In this document: positions 1 through 6,617 of the stretch, one piece after another
Layout of the letters: each line of letters opens with the position of its first letter
Position numbering within the stretch: the first letter of the stretch is position 1
Assembly (NCBI GenBank): GCA_015063955.1
Contig: SVTD01000007.1
Location: forward strand, 1 to 55,706
Direction: 5' to 3'
Origin: Oscillospiraceae bacterium
GTDB taxonomy: Bacteria; Bacillota; Clostridia; Oscillospirales; CAG-272
Length of the DNA: 55,706 nucleotides
The notes under the pieces: generated by a model
Database searches by the model: none
Seen by the model: the letters and a program-made list of their open reading frames with translations, nothing else
Told to the model about the DNA's origin: nothing
Translations under genes and position numbers: made by a program

Positions 1-26
1 GCGATAAACTGCTACGCTTAACTAAA

Positions 27-67
27 GCCTCCTCTTCTCAGTACCGAAGGTGCTGTGAAGGGGAGGT
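27..67. repeat. GC-rich hairpin repeat (CCTCC...GGAGG family)
   Basis: Left arm begins CCTCCTCTTCTCA and right arm ends GAAGGGGAGG, around a loop carrying ACCGAAGGTG. Related hairpins lie at 318-357, 4100-4130, 4221-4246 and 54845-54890, always between genes. This looks like a dispersed non-coding palindromic element; no protein can be supported here. Confidence 0.5.
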
Positions 68-120
68 GGCATCGGTGCAAGCTGAATTGTATTTCTAGTA
101 ATTCTTCGGCACCGATGACG

Positions 121-265
121 GAAGGGTTGCTACATCTGCACAAGAACTGTTTTTAAGCTAAAGCTAAAGATCAAATGAAAAAATTACCAATGATTATAGC
201 TATTCTTTCATTCTCAATGAAGCTGGAAATATAGTTTGGTTCGCGTGCAGATGTGGCAACCCTTC
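121..265. repeat. 21-bp inverted repeat pair around 103 bp
   Basis: Arms at 121-141 and 245-265 are reverse complements over 21 bases with one mismatch (core CATCTGCAC / GTGCAGATG). The 103 bases between them are AT-rich and hold no convincing gene. A shorter 9-bp pair (CATCGGTGC 70-78, GCACCGATG 110-118) lies just upstream. The right arm recurs near 3998-4017 beside another repeat copy, so it is part of a larger mosaic repeat. Confidence 0.55.
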
Positions 266-317
266 CACCGCCCCGATTCAGATAGCATTAATTGTACGTT
301 CGCCTCCGCGGCGGTCC

Positions 318-357
318 CCCTCCCCTTCACACCTCCTTCGTCGGTGAGAAGGGGAGG
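318..357. repeat. GC-rich hairpin repeat
   Basis: CCCTCCCCTTCAC is followed after a short loop by GTGAGAAGGGGAGG, forming a strong stem. It is the same family as the hairpin at 27-67. The surrounding 1-639 holds no gene I can support, only repeats and a possible TATAAT box at 556-561. Confidence 0.5.
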
Positions 358-401
358 CGCAGAGTATGTCCTTCGCCTTTCAGATTTCAGTTTGAAACAT
401 A

Positions 402-513
402 CCGATAAACCCGAATTTATCCCATCCCTTTTTCAAAGTTTTTTGGAGTGCAGAACCTTTTTTTCAAAAAAGGTTTTGCGTCCCCGTTCTCCCCTATAAA
501 CCCGGATTTGAAG
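402..513 (+). repeat. Dispersed intergenic repeat, family A, copy 1
   Basis: Modules in order: CCGATAAACCCGAATTT, a short run ending in AAAGTTTTTTGGAGTGCAG, a perfect AACCTTTTTT/AAAAAAGGTT hairpin (about 454-475), a C-rich run, and a second AAACCCGGATTTGAAG. A nearly identical copy lies in reverse orientation at 3867-3954, a diverged one at 4281-4386, and fragments near 52570-52715, 52770-52836 and 54707-54757. All are intergenic. The hairpin could act as a weak terminator, but the family looks like a mobile or REP-like repeat. Confidence 0.7.
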
Positions 514-639
514 AATACAGTTGCAAAATGTAATTCACTACACGTCTGCCGTCTTTATAATGGATTTCTTACGTTTTTTCGTCCTATTAACATTTCAACC
601 GTCATATACATATACATAATAAAAGAAAGGCGGATACAT

Positions 640-900
640 ATGAAAAGCAAAGGCCACCTCCGGCAAGCAAAAAGCAACGGCACGGATTCTCGCATCGCTA
701 CTGCTACCGCTATAGCATATCTGACGGCGATACTTTGCTGTTTTCTTCTCGCTTTCACGGTAGACGACTGCGAAAATTATTCAAAGGATGATTCGGTTCC
801 CGCATCGATCTCCTTCACTCCGCCCGAAAGGGCAAAGGCTGAGGGCTTCTGGGAGATCTTCTCCGATTCCGTCGCCCATCTTTTCCAAATCGGAGACTGA
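640..900 (+). CDS. Small membrane protein, unknown
   Basis: An 86-residue protein. The ATG at 640 is chosen because AGAAAGG (624-630) precedes it; longer in-frame starts upstream run through repeat DNA. The N-terminus is basic (MKSKGHLRQAKS), followed by one hydrophobic segment at about residues 24-46 and a short charged tail that includes ERAKAEGFWEIF, possibly amphipathic. No family is recognised. Its stop abuts the start of the M50 protease gene, so the two are almost certainly co-transcribed. A partner or inhibitor role comparable to SpoIVFA is conceivable from position only; there is no visible sequence support. A TATAAT lies at 556-561 without a clear -35, which fits either a weak promoter or an alternative sigma factor. 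Confidence 0.6.
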   Translation: MKSKGHLRQAKSNGTDSRIATATAIAYLTAILCCFLLAFTVDDCENYSKDDSVPASISFTPPERAKAEGFWEIFSDSVAHLFQIGD

Positions 901-1425
901 ATGGCAGGCATACTGTTTTTTGCCCTCGCGCTGCTGTCTGCTCCCGCTCCTTTTTCGCTGCTTTTCGCCGTTGCCGTCCACGAGGGTGGGCATATTCTTG
1001 CCGCCCGCCTTCTCGGCTTCGGCATCCCAACCGTCAGCTTTCAGGCGATGGGTATGAGGCTTCGTTTTTCAGGCACGGCAAGGCTCTTGCCGGCTCTTGC
1101 AGTCTCTCTTTCGGGTTGTATTGCAGGAGCGGCTTTTGCCCTGATCCCCTTTCTGCCCCCATATTTCAGGCTCTACTGTGCAGGGCTTTCTCTTCTGAAC
1201 CTTCTTCCCGTTTCCTGCCTCGACGGAGGGGGCGCGCTTCTCTCGGTGCTTGAGAGTATCATGCTTCCCGATCGGGCGTTCAGGATAGCAAAGACAGCTT
1301 CAGCGGTAACTGTTCTTTTACTGTGTTGCGTTTCCTGTGCAGTTCAGCTGAAGATCGGGGCAAATTTGACGCTTCTGGCAGTTTCGGTATATCTTACGGT
1401 CTCCACTCTGGCAGAAGGACAATGA
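901..1425 (+). CDS. M50 family site-2 protease, SpoIVFB-like
   Basis: A 174-residue, very hydrophobic protein. It carries the zinc-metalloprotease motif HExxH as H27-E28-G-G-H31 in the first membrane segment, and the second M50 signature as N100-LLP...LD108-GG, which supplies the third metal ligand in this family. Both are visible, so an active intramembrane protease is likely. It is shorter than SpoIVFB (about 290 residues) and lacks a CBS tail. GGAG at 892-895 serves as ribosome site inside the upstream gene. In Bacillus, SpoIVFB cleaves pro-sigma-K in the mother cell; the following SleC-like genes support a sporulation setting here, but the substrate is inferred. A generic M50 peptidase is the alternative. 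Confidence 0.85.
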   Translation: MAGILFFALALLSAPAPFSLLFAVAVHEGGHILAARLLGFGIPTVSFQAMGMRLRFSGTARLLPALAVSLSGCIAGAAFALIPFLPPYFRLYCAGLSLLNLLPVSCLDGGGALLSVLESIMLPDRAFRIAKTASAVTVLLLCCVSCAVQLKIGANLTLLAVSVYLTVSTLAEGQ

Positions 1426-1443
1426 TTTATTTATGGAGTTACT

Positions 1444-1869
1444 ATGGAAAACAATCAAGGAACAGGCTACCTCAAGGTACAGACCGTCAGCGCAGAGGGC
1501 GCGTTCCCCGTTGTGGGTGCTGCGGTGATCGTTACCGATTCCGACGGAGGCAGCGTTGCCTCCCTGAGAACCGACCGCTCAGGTCTTACAGAGACCCTGG
1601 CTCTCCCGGCTCCCTCGCGCTTACTTTCACAGTCCCCTGAAAACGGGGGCATAATTCCCTATTCCACTTATACTGTTCAAATATCAAGGGACGGCTTTTA
1701 CCCTGTTGATGACTATTCCGTTCCGATTTTTGACGGGATCACAGCAATTCAGAGAGCTAATATGATCCCGCTCTCAGAGTTTGCCCCAATCCCTCCGAAT
1801 CCCCGTCCACAGAACGTGGAAACTCCGGGCTACGAAGACCTTCAGAATAACGGAGGTGGCGAATTTTGA
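1444..1869 (+). CDS. SleC-type N-terminal beta-sandwich protein
   Basis: A 141-residue protein. Residues 1-110 look like a carboxypeptidase-regulatory-like beta-sandwich (TGYLKVQTVSAEGAFPVVGA, then a YTVQISRDGFYPV strand pair), followed by a Pro/Asn-rich linker. From memory, this module forms the N-terminus of SleC-like spore proteins that continue directly into the domain encoded by the next gene. Here it is separate: the stop codon overlaps the next start as TTGA (1866-1869). Ribosome site GGAG at 1435-1438. It has no signal peptide, as expected for a mother-cell-made spore coat or cortex protein. The linker-like end could also reflect a frameshift that split one gene. Confidence 0.65.
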   Translation: MENNQGTGYLKVQTVSAEGAFPVVGAAVIVTDSDGGSVASLRTDRSGLTETLALPAPSRLLSQSPENGGIIPYSTYTVQISRDGFYPVDDYSVPIFDGITAIQRANMIPLSEFAPIPPNPRPQNVETPGYEDLQNNGGGEF

Positions 1870-3266
1870 ACGGCCAGGTAAATCTTCCGTTTATTCCCGA
1901 AACTGTGACGGTACATCTGGGGGCACCCGATCAGACTGCACAAAACGTTACCGTATCATTTGTGGATTACATAAAAAACGTGGCTTCAAGCGAAATATAT
2001 CCAACGTGGCCGGAAAGCGCGCTGAGGGCAAACATTCTCGCGCAGATCTCATTTGCACTCAACCGCATCTACACGGAATATTACCGATCCCGTGGATACA
2101 ATTTCGATATTACGAATTCAACCGCCATCGATCAGTCCTTTACATACGGACGTGACATTTTTGAAAACGTTTCAAACATTGTTGATGATATTTTTGATAC
2201 CTACATACGCCGTGACGGTGCTATCGAGCCTCTTTTTGCCCTTTACTGCGACGGTCGGAACACCTTTTGCCCCGGGCTCCGCCAATGGGAAACGGTTTCC
2301 CTTGCAAATCAAGGGCTGGGTCCCTTTGACATACTGACAAGGTTTTACGGTCAGAATATAGGCCTTGTTTCAGACGCACCCATTCAGGGTGCCGCAGAAA
2401 GCTTCCCCGGAAGGACCCTTTCCGTGGGAAGCTCGGGCAACGACGTTAAGCTCATACAGACAAGGCTTAACAGAATATCGAGAAACTATCCTGCTATTCC
2501 GAAGATCGTCTTGATAGACGGTATCTTTGCTACTGATACGGAGGATGCTGTCCGTACCTTTCAGGAAATATTCTCCCTTCCCCAAACGGGAACGGTTGAC
2601 AGATCAACCTGGTATGCCATCGCCAGAATATATTCGGGAGTAAAGAGCCTTTCGGATCTCAACTCCGAGGGAATAGCCCCCGAGGAGGTAACGGATCTTT
2701 TCGCTCAGGAGCTGAGTCTCGGCTACAGAGGAAGAGGCGCCTCGGATCTTCAGTATTTTCTGAGATTTATCGCAGAATTCAATCCTGCCGTAGAGGCTCC
2801 CGTCATAGACGGAATATTCGGAGAGGCAACACAAAGCGCCGTGCGATCCTTTCAGCGGGAATACGGACTTCCGGATACCGGAGTGGTGGATCTTGCAACG
2901 TGGGAGGCCATATTCTCAGCCTACCAGGGTATGCTTGACAGCCTTCCTCAGGGATATTTTTCCGATTCTACAGAACCGTACCCGGGATTCCCCGTACGTC
3001 TTGGCAGCCGTGGCGAGGAGGTACGGCGCGTCCAACAATATCTGAACGTCATATCCGAAGCATATCCACAGATACCAAAGCTTTCGGAGGACGGCGTTTT
3101 CGGGGCAGGCACTCAGGCGGCAGTGCTCGCATTTCAATCTCTCTTCGGGCTTGAGCCGGACGGAACCGTTGCCCTTAACACATACAACCGCATCGCCGCA
3201 CTGTATCGCGATCTTGTAGAGGGTAACAAGGTAAACGAAGGGCAATTCCCCGGAGAGCTCGGCTAA
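1866..3266 (+). CDS. SleC/SpoIID-like protein with three peptidoglycan-binding domains
   Basis: 466 residues from a TTG start that overlaps the previous stop; GGAGG at 1852-1856 supports it. Residues 1-160 carry the hallmark VTVSFVDYIKNVASSEIYP, ALRANILAQISFALNRIYTE and FDITNSTAIDQSF stretches, which match the SpoIID-like segment of SleC-type spore cortex proteins. Three PG_binding_1 repeats follow, at about 175-250, 275-350 and 370-450, each with G..G.dV..iQ..L and DGiFG..T..AV..FQ signatures. No SleC C-terminal lytic domain is visible. Likely a spore-cortex or peptidoglycan-associated protein in an operon with the genes on both sides. Whether it cuts or only binds glycan is uncertain. Confidence 0.75.
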   Translation: MNGQVNLPFIPETVTVHLGAPDQTAQNVTVSFVDYIKNVASSEIYPTWPESALRANILAQISFALNRIYTEYYRSRGYNFDITNSTAIDQSFTYGRDIFENVSNIVDDIFDTYIRRDGAIEPLFALYCDGRNTFCPGLRQWETVSLANQGLGPFDILTRFYGQNIGLVSDAPIQGAAESFPGRTLSVGSSGNDVKLIQTRLNRISRNYPAIPKIVLIDGIFATDTEDAVRTFQEIFSLPQTGTVDRSTWYAIARIYSGVKSLSDLNSEGIAPEEVTDLFAQELSLGYRGRGASDLQYFLRFIAEFNPAVEAPVIDGIFGEATQSAVRSFQREYGLPDTGVVDLATWEAIFSAYQGMLDSLPQGYFSDSTEPYPGFPVRLGSRGEEVRRVQQYLNVISEAYPQIPKLSEDGVFGAGTQAAVLAFQSLFGLEPDGTVALNTYNRIAALYRDLVEGNKVNEGQFPGELG

Positions 3267-3293
3267 AATACTACAGAAAGGAACAAATAAACG

Positions 3294-3842
3294 ATGGAAT
3301 GGTACGAAATAAAGGACAGAGAGCCGTTTATTATGCAGCTGCAAAAAAAGCTGCGCTCTCTTTCAAGATGGACGAATGACCCTATGCTGAGCGTTGCTGT
3401 TGATGGCATATACGGCAATCGCCTAAAAGATGCAGTCAGTCATTTCCAACAGCTATACGGCCTTGAAAACACTGGGATTGCAGACTTTTTAACGTGGGAA
3501 TCCATAGATGATGAATACAGATATTACTCCGAAATATTCGGCAAAAGCCGAAGTTTATCCCCCTTCCCTGACAACAGCGAATATTCTGTCGGTCAGGGAG
3601 AACGGAGCGATCTTGTTCTCATTATTCAGGTAATGCTCAACGAGCTGCGGATCTTTTATGATCTTTACGGCTACATCCCCCCGAACGGACGCTACGGAAC
3701 GGCAACGGCAGGGGCCGTGCGCGAATTCCAGCGTGCAGGCGGTCTTGATATTACAGGAAGAGTAGACCGACGCACCTGGAACCGCCTCGCCGAAGAATAC
3801 GACATTGCCCTCCGCGACGAAGACACACAACGGACCTACTAA
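3294..3842 (+). CDS. Peptidoglycan-binding protein (two PG_binding_1 domains)
   Basis: 182 residues; AGAAAGGA at 3275-3282 is the ribosome site. Two PG_binding_1 domains are visible: residues about 10-75 (LQKKLRSL, VDGIYGNRLKDAVSHFQ) and 105-170 (IQVMLNEL, NGRYGTATAGAVREFQ). There is no signal peptide and no catalytic domain. It lies 27 bases after the SleC-like gene and probably shares its message and its spore-wall role. The end of the gene runs into a reverse-orientation copy of repeat family A. Confidence 0.75.
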   Translation: MEWYEIKDREPFIMQLQKKLRSLSRWTNDPMLSVAVDGIYGNRLKDAVSHFQQLYGLENTGIADFLTWESIDDEYRYYSEIFGKSRSLSPFPDNSEYSVGQGERSDLVLIIQVMLNELRIFYDLYGYIPPNGRYGTATAGAVREFQRAGGLDITGRVDRRTWNRLAEEYDIALRDEDTQRTY

Positions 3843-3866
3843 TAATTCGAGGTAGTGGGGCGGGAG

Positions 3867-4043
3867 GAACGGGGGATGCAAAACCTTTTTTGAAAAAAAG
3901 GTTCTGCACTCCAAAAAACTTTGAAAAAGGGATGGGCAAATTCGGGTTTGTCGGACTTTTGACAGGTCCCCCGTAGGGCGGGCAGACCCTTGCCCGCCGC
4001 ACATCTGCACGCGAACCGATCTTCAAATTCGGGTTTATCGGGG
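3867..4043 (-). repeat. Dispersed repeat family A, copy 2 (inverted relative to copy 1)
   Basis: Reverse complement of 402-513: the 88 bases at 3867-3954 differ from copy 1 at only a few positions, including the AACCTTTTTT hairpin. The trailing module (TTCAAATTCGGGTTTATCGG, 4022-4041) is split off by about 65 bases containing a GGCGGGCAAGGGTCTGCCCGCC-type palindrome and the CATCTGCAC module also seen at 121-265. Copies 1 and 2 flank the 640-3842 gene cluster as inverted repeats. Confidence 0.7.
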
Positions 4044-4044
4044 A

Positions 4045-4270
4045 GATTGAAAATAGGCTCCCTCCGATGGAAGGACCCGCTTGCGGGGGGATCCGTCCAG
4101 GGAGCTGTCACCGAAGGTGACTGAGGGAGAATTGCGTAACATAAAGCATGTGCAAACTCCACGTTACGCAATTCTCCTTCCGTCTTTTTGCGATGCTTTA
4201 GCATCGCAAAAATCCACCTCCCTCCCGGAGGGAGGCTTTGGTGCAAATCGCCGCTTTCACCTATCAAGTT
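4045..4270. repeat. Compound palindromic (MITE-like) element
   Basis: A chain of nested palindromes without coding capacity: a GTCACC/GGTGAC stem near 4107-4120, 15-bp perfect arms GGAGAATTGCGTAAC (4126-4140) and GTTACGCAATTCTCC (4163-4177), a perfect 12-bp hairpin TTTTTGCGATGC/GCATCGCAAAAA (4185-4212), and CCTCCCTCC/GGAGGGAGG (about 4218-4236). GCTCCCTCCG and CGGAGGGAGGC sit near the ends as imperfect terminal inverted repeats. No transposase is nearby, so any mobilisation would be in trans. Confidence 0.55.
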
Positions 4271-4280
4271 TTTGTTTTAA

Positions 4281-4386
4281 ACATCCCTATAAACCCGAAT
4301 TTATTCCTGTCCCTTTTTTGAAGTTTTTTGCGGAGCTTTTTTTCAAAAAAGCGACCGTATCCTCCCCTATAAACCCGAATTTGAAG
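4281..4386 (+). repeat. Dispersed repeat family A, copy 3 (diverged)
   Basis: Same order as copy 1: ATAAACCCGAATTTAT, AAGTTTTTTGCGGAGC, a CTTTTTTTCAAAAAAG hairpin, a C-rich run, and ATAAACCCGAATTTGAAG. The GCGGAGC and GCGACCG variants match the interrupted copy at 52570-52715 better than copies 1 and 2, so at least two subfamilies exist. Confidence 0.6.
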
Positions 4387-4422
4387 ATGTAAAAAATGCT
4401 ACCGTTTCCGGTAGCCACAAAA

Positions 4423-4665
4423 TCATTCTATTCCCAAAAGATAGTTGGCGCTGACAGAAAGTACCTTGCAAAGAACAACAAGCTCAAAATCTGCTACAAA
4501 TCTTGTGCCGATCTCAATTCTGCTGACACTGTCGCGTTCGATATTTACACCCTCTGTCTGAAGTCTTGCCGCAAGATTCTCCTGCGAAAGTCCAAGATTC
4601 TTTCTCGCCGCTCTTACTCTGTCGCCGCAAATATTCTTTTTTCCGTTATAGTCGTATATTTTCAT
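4423..4665 (-). CDS. XRE-family HTH transcriptional regulator
   Basis: 80 residues from the ATG at 4665, chosen because CGGAG lies 7 bases upstream; a longer in-frame start at 4713 would run through the operator. Residues 10-70 form a Cro/CI-type helix-turn-helix: ICGDRVRAARKNLGLSQENL, then NIERDSVSRIEIGTRFVADF and a closing VSANYLLGIE, typical of XRE domains. There is no partner domain. It is transcribed away from the AbrB-like gene across a 113-base region holding a 12-bp palindrome, so it probably represses itself and the divergent gene. Confidence 0.8.
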   Translation of the reverse strand: MKIYDYNGKKNICGDRVRAARKNLGLSQENLAARLQTEGVNIERDSVSRIEIGTRFVADFELVVLCKVLSVSANYLLGIE

Positions 4666-4700
4666 AACCGCTCCGTTTTGTGTTAATATCAAGAATTTTT

Positions 4701-4729
4701 TTGACTTTAACACAATAATTCTTTACAAT
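4701..4729 (+). promoter_or_regulatory. Sigma-A promoter of the AbrB-like gene
   Basis: TTGACT (4701-4706) and TACAAT (4724-4729) are separated by 17 bases. The palindromic operator lies inside and just downstream of it, so bound repressor would block polymerase. Confidence 0.7.
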
Positions 4730-4739
4730 TGTGTTAAAG
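4705..4739. promoter_or_regulatory. Palindromic operator between XRE and AbrB genes
   Basis: Perfect 12-bp arms CTTTAACACAAT (4705-4716) and ATTGTGTTAAAG (4728-4739) with an 11-base spacer. A third half-site, TTGTGTTAA, lies at 4678-4686 next to the XRE start. The spacing suits a dimeric HTH regulator, presumably the adjacent XRE protein, for autoregulation. Confidence 0.75.
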
Positions 4740-4778
4740 ATAAGAATTTTGAACATTTACACGAGCAGGATAATAAAT

Positions 4779-4940
4779 ATGGATAAAATAGGCATTATAA
4801 AGGAGTTTGACAAGCTCGGAAGGATAGTTATCCCAAAAGAACTGCGGCAGCGATTCGGTTTGACCGAAGAGGTTGAGATCATAGCTACCAAAGAAGGCAT
4901 TCTTTTGAAAAATCCTGAATATGAATTGATAAAAAAATAA
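4779..4940 (+). CDS. AbrB/SpoVT-type swapped-hairpin regulator
   Basis: 53 residues. The ATG at 4779 follows AGGA at 4767-4770. The whole protein is one SpoVT-AbrB domain: MDKIGIIKEFDKLGRIVIPK, then ELRQRFGL, EEVEII and EGILLKNPE, ending in a basic tail. It closely resembles the N-terminal DNA-binding half of AbrB and SpoVT but lacks a C-terminal multimerisation domain. Transition-state regulators and antitoxins share this fold; no toxin gene is adjacent, so a small stand-alone regulator is favoured. A rho-independent terminator follows at once. Confidence 0.8.
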   Translation: MDKIGIIKEFDKLGRIVIPKELRQRFGLTEEVEIIATKEGILLKNPEYELIKK

Positions 4941-4941
4941 C

Positions 4942-4982
4942 AAATCCCTTGAAACAGATTGGCCTGTATAAAGGGATTTTTA
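4942..4982 (+). terminator. Terminator after the AbrB-like gene
   Basis: AAATCCCTT and AAGGGATTT pair around a 22-base loop and are followed by TTTTATATT. Confidence 0.65.
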
Positions 4983-5099
4983 TATTGTTTCTGCAAACAA
5001 AAAACGGCTACCGTTTCCGATACCATTTGAATTGTTTATAATTCAATCCATTTTTGCCTAAAGCAAAAATGTTCCTTTTTTATTCTTTATTCTTTTTTC

Positions 5100-5154
5100 T
5101 TTATTCTTTATTCTTTAAGATCAAAACCCGTGTCGTTAAAGAATAAAGAATAAA
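5100..5154. repeat. Perfect 19-bp AT-rich inverted repeat
   Basis: TTTATTCTTTATTCTTTAA (5100-5118) and its exact reverse complement (5136-5154) flank a 17-base loop. The arms extend a run of imperfect TTATTCTT tandem units on the left and AATAAATAATA units on the right. The stretch 4985-5179 has no gene. It may be a long weak hairpin between convergent transcription units; its role is unknown. Confidence 0.7.
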
Positions 5155-5179
5155 TAATAGATAATAAATAATAAATAAA

Positions 5180-5212
5180 AAAATGGCTATGCGGATGCAT
5201 AGCCATTTTTTT
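5180..5212 (-). terminator. Bidirectional terminator at the end of the nag operon
   Basis: AAATGGCTATGC and GCATAGCCATTT form a perfect 12-bp stem with a 4-base loop (GGAT), flanked by A-rich and T-rich tracts, one base from the ROK stop codon. Confidence 0.9.
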
Positions 5213-5213
5213 A

Positions 5214-6581
5214 TTAGCCGATCTTAGGGAGAGATGCTGCTGCTACGGACTGGCCTACGCGGCGGCTCTTCTCATCGGGGATGTAGAGGTTGATATTAAG
5301 CTCGGGATACTCCTCAGCAAGAACCTTCTTTGCGTTATCGAGAAGGATAGTACCGCCGTCACCGCTGGTTGCACGACCCATGATGATGAGGTGCTTGATA
5401 TCATAGAACATTGCATAGTACGCGATAGAGTAGCCGAAGTATACGCCGAGAGTCTCGTAGATCTTAGCTGCTCTCTCATCGCCCTGTGCCATAAGGCCCT
5501 GAACAACCTTCAGCTTTTCAGCGGGAGAAAGTGCGGGATCAAGCTCGATGCCTGCTGCGGGAGAAAGCTTGATTACGCCCTCCTGGCAGAAGTACATAGC
5601 GCCTGTGCCGTAGTCGCCTGCCCAGGGGTCAACGATTGCGTCCTTGCAGAAGTCGATGGGAACGAATGCGAGCTCGTTGAGCCAGCCTGTGATGTTGCCG
5701 TTTCCGTCAACGTAGCCTGCTGCCTCAGAAGTACCCATTGCGATACCGAGAACCTTATTATCGTTAAGGTCCATAGCGCCTGCGAGAGCTGTAACGTCAC
5801 CGTCGTTTGCAACCTCGATGGGAATATCCTCACCGATCTCCTTTGCAACGTCGATATACATAGTCTTTACCTTATTCTCAAAGTCCTCATCGGAAACCTT
5901 AAGGAAGAGGGATGCAACCATGATCTTATTGTCAATGTAAACGCCGGCAGAAGAAACGCCGATAGCGTCAACGCGGGGCATCTTGGATGCCGCGGTCTTC
6001 ATAGCCTCGAGAATGCCCTGATAGTGGTAATCGGGATCGGACTGGAGCTTGGGGAACCAAACTACCTCTTCGGAATACACGGACTCACCGTCGATAACTG
6101 CAGAAACCTTTCTGTCAGATCCGCCGGCATCGAAGCCGATACGGCAACCGTCAAGGTGACGGCCTACGGGAGCTGCTGCCTGATTTTCCTTGGGAGCGTC
6201 AGCCGCGTTCTCACAGTAAAGAACCTCGAAGGGTGCCTCGTAAACGCGAGCCATAAAGTCTGCATCAAACTCACGAGCGCCGCCCTTGCAGTATGCTGCT
6301 GCGATGCCCTCGTAGATCTTCTTGGAGCCTGCGATAGTTACCTTGTAGCCGCCGTAGATCCAGAGAAGTGTCTTTACAAGACGCTCGATAACCTCGTAGT
6401 TTTCCTCATCGTGGCCTGTGCCGTCAGCAAACACGTCGATAGCGAAGGTGGAAACGTAGCCCTTGTTTCTTTCAACAGCGATAACGAGGGGGTTGCCGCC
6501 TGCCTCAGCTACTGCCTTCTTAAACTCAGCGATAACTACTGCTGCGGGGCGGAACTGGGGGTCAAGAATAGCCTTAATCAT
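5214..6581 (-). CDS. ROK-family sugar kinase-like protein with N-terminal extension
   Basis: 455 residues. The C-terminal 310 residues read as a ROK/actin-fold ATPase: phosphate-1 motif IGFDAGGSDRK (about 149-158), GVSSAGVYIDNK, the catalytic-type loop VANDGDVTALAGAM and the phosphate-2 motif GIAMGTSEAAGYVDG. The usual ROK zinc motif (CxCGxxGC) is absent. Some 145 residues precede the kinase part, which ROK glucokinases (about 300 residues) lack. It is third in the nagA-nagB operon, 36 bases after nagB, with AAAGGAA upstream, which suggests phosphorylation of GlcNAc or a related amino sugar. A sugar-sensing role is also possible. Confidence 0.75.
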   Translation of the reverse strand: MIKAILDPQFRPAAVVIAEFKKAVAEAGGNPLVIAVERNKGYVSTFAIDVFADGTGHDEENYEVIERLVKTLLWIYGGYKVTIAGSKKIYEGIAAAYCKGGAREFDADFMARVYEAPFEVLYCENAADAPKENQAAAPVGRHLDGCRIGFDAGGSDRKVSAVIDGESVYSEEVVWFPKLQSDPDYHYQGILEAMKTAASKMPRVDAIGVSSAGVYIDNKIMVASLFLKVSDEDFENKVKTMYIDVAKEIGEDIPIEVANDGDVTALAGAMDLNDNKVLGIAMGTSEAAGYVDGNGNITGWLNELAFVPIDFCKDAIVDPWAGDYGTGAMYFCQEGVIKLSPAAGIELDPALSPAEKLKVVQGLMAQGDERAAKIYETLGVYFGYSIAYYAMFYDIKHLIIMGRATSGDGGTILLDNAKKVLAEEYPELNINLYIPDEKSRRVGQSVAAASLPKIG

Positions 6582-6617
6582 TATAATCGTTCCTTTCGGT
6601 ATAGGTTAATGTTAAAT

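Noticed and set aside
1-640. Short open frames in the repeat-rich left end
   Set aside because: They run through palindromic repeats, have no ribosome sites and encode low-complexity sequence.
4081-4392. Possible small gene inside the palindromic element
   Set aside because: The frame crosses several perfect hairpins and a family-A repeat and has no initiation signal.
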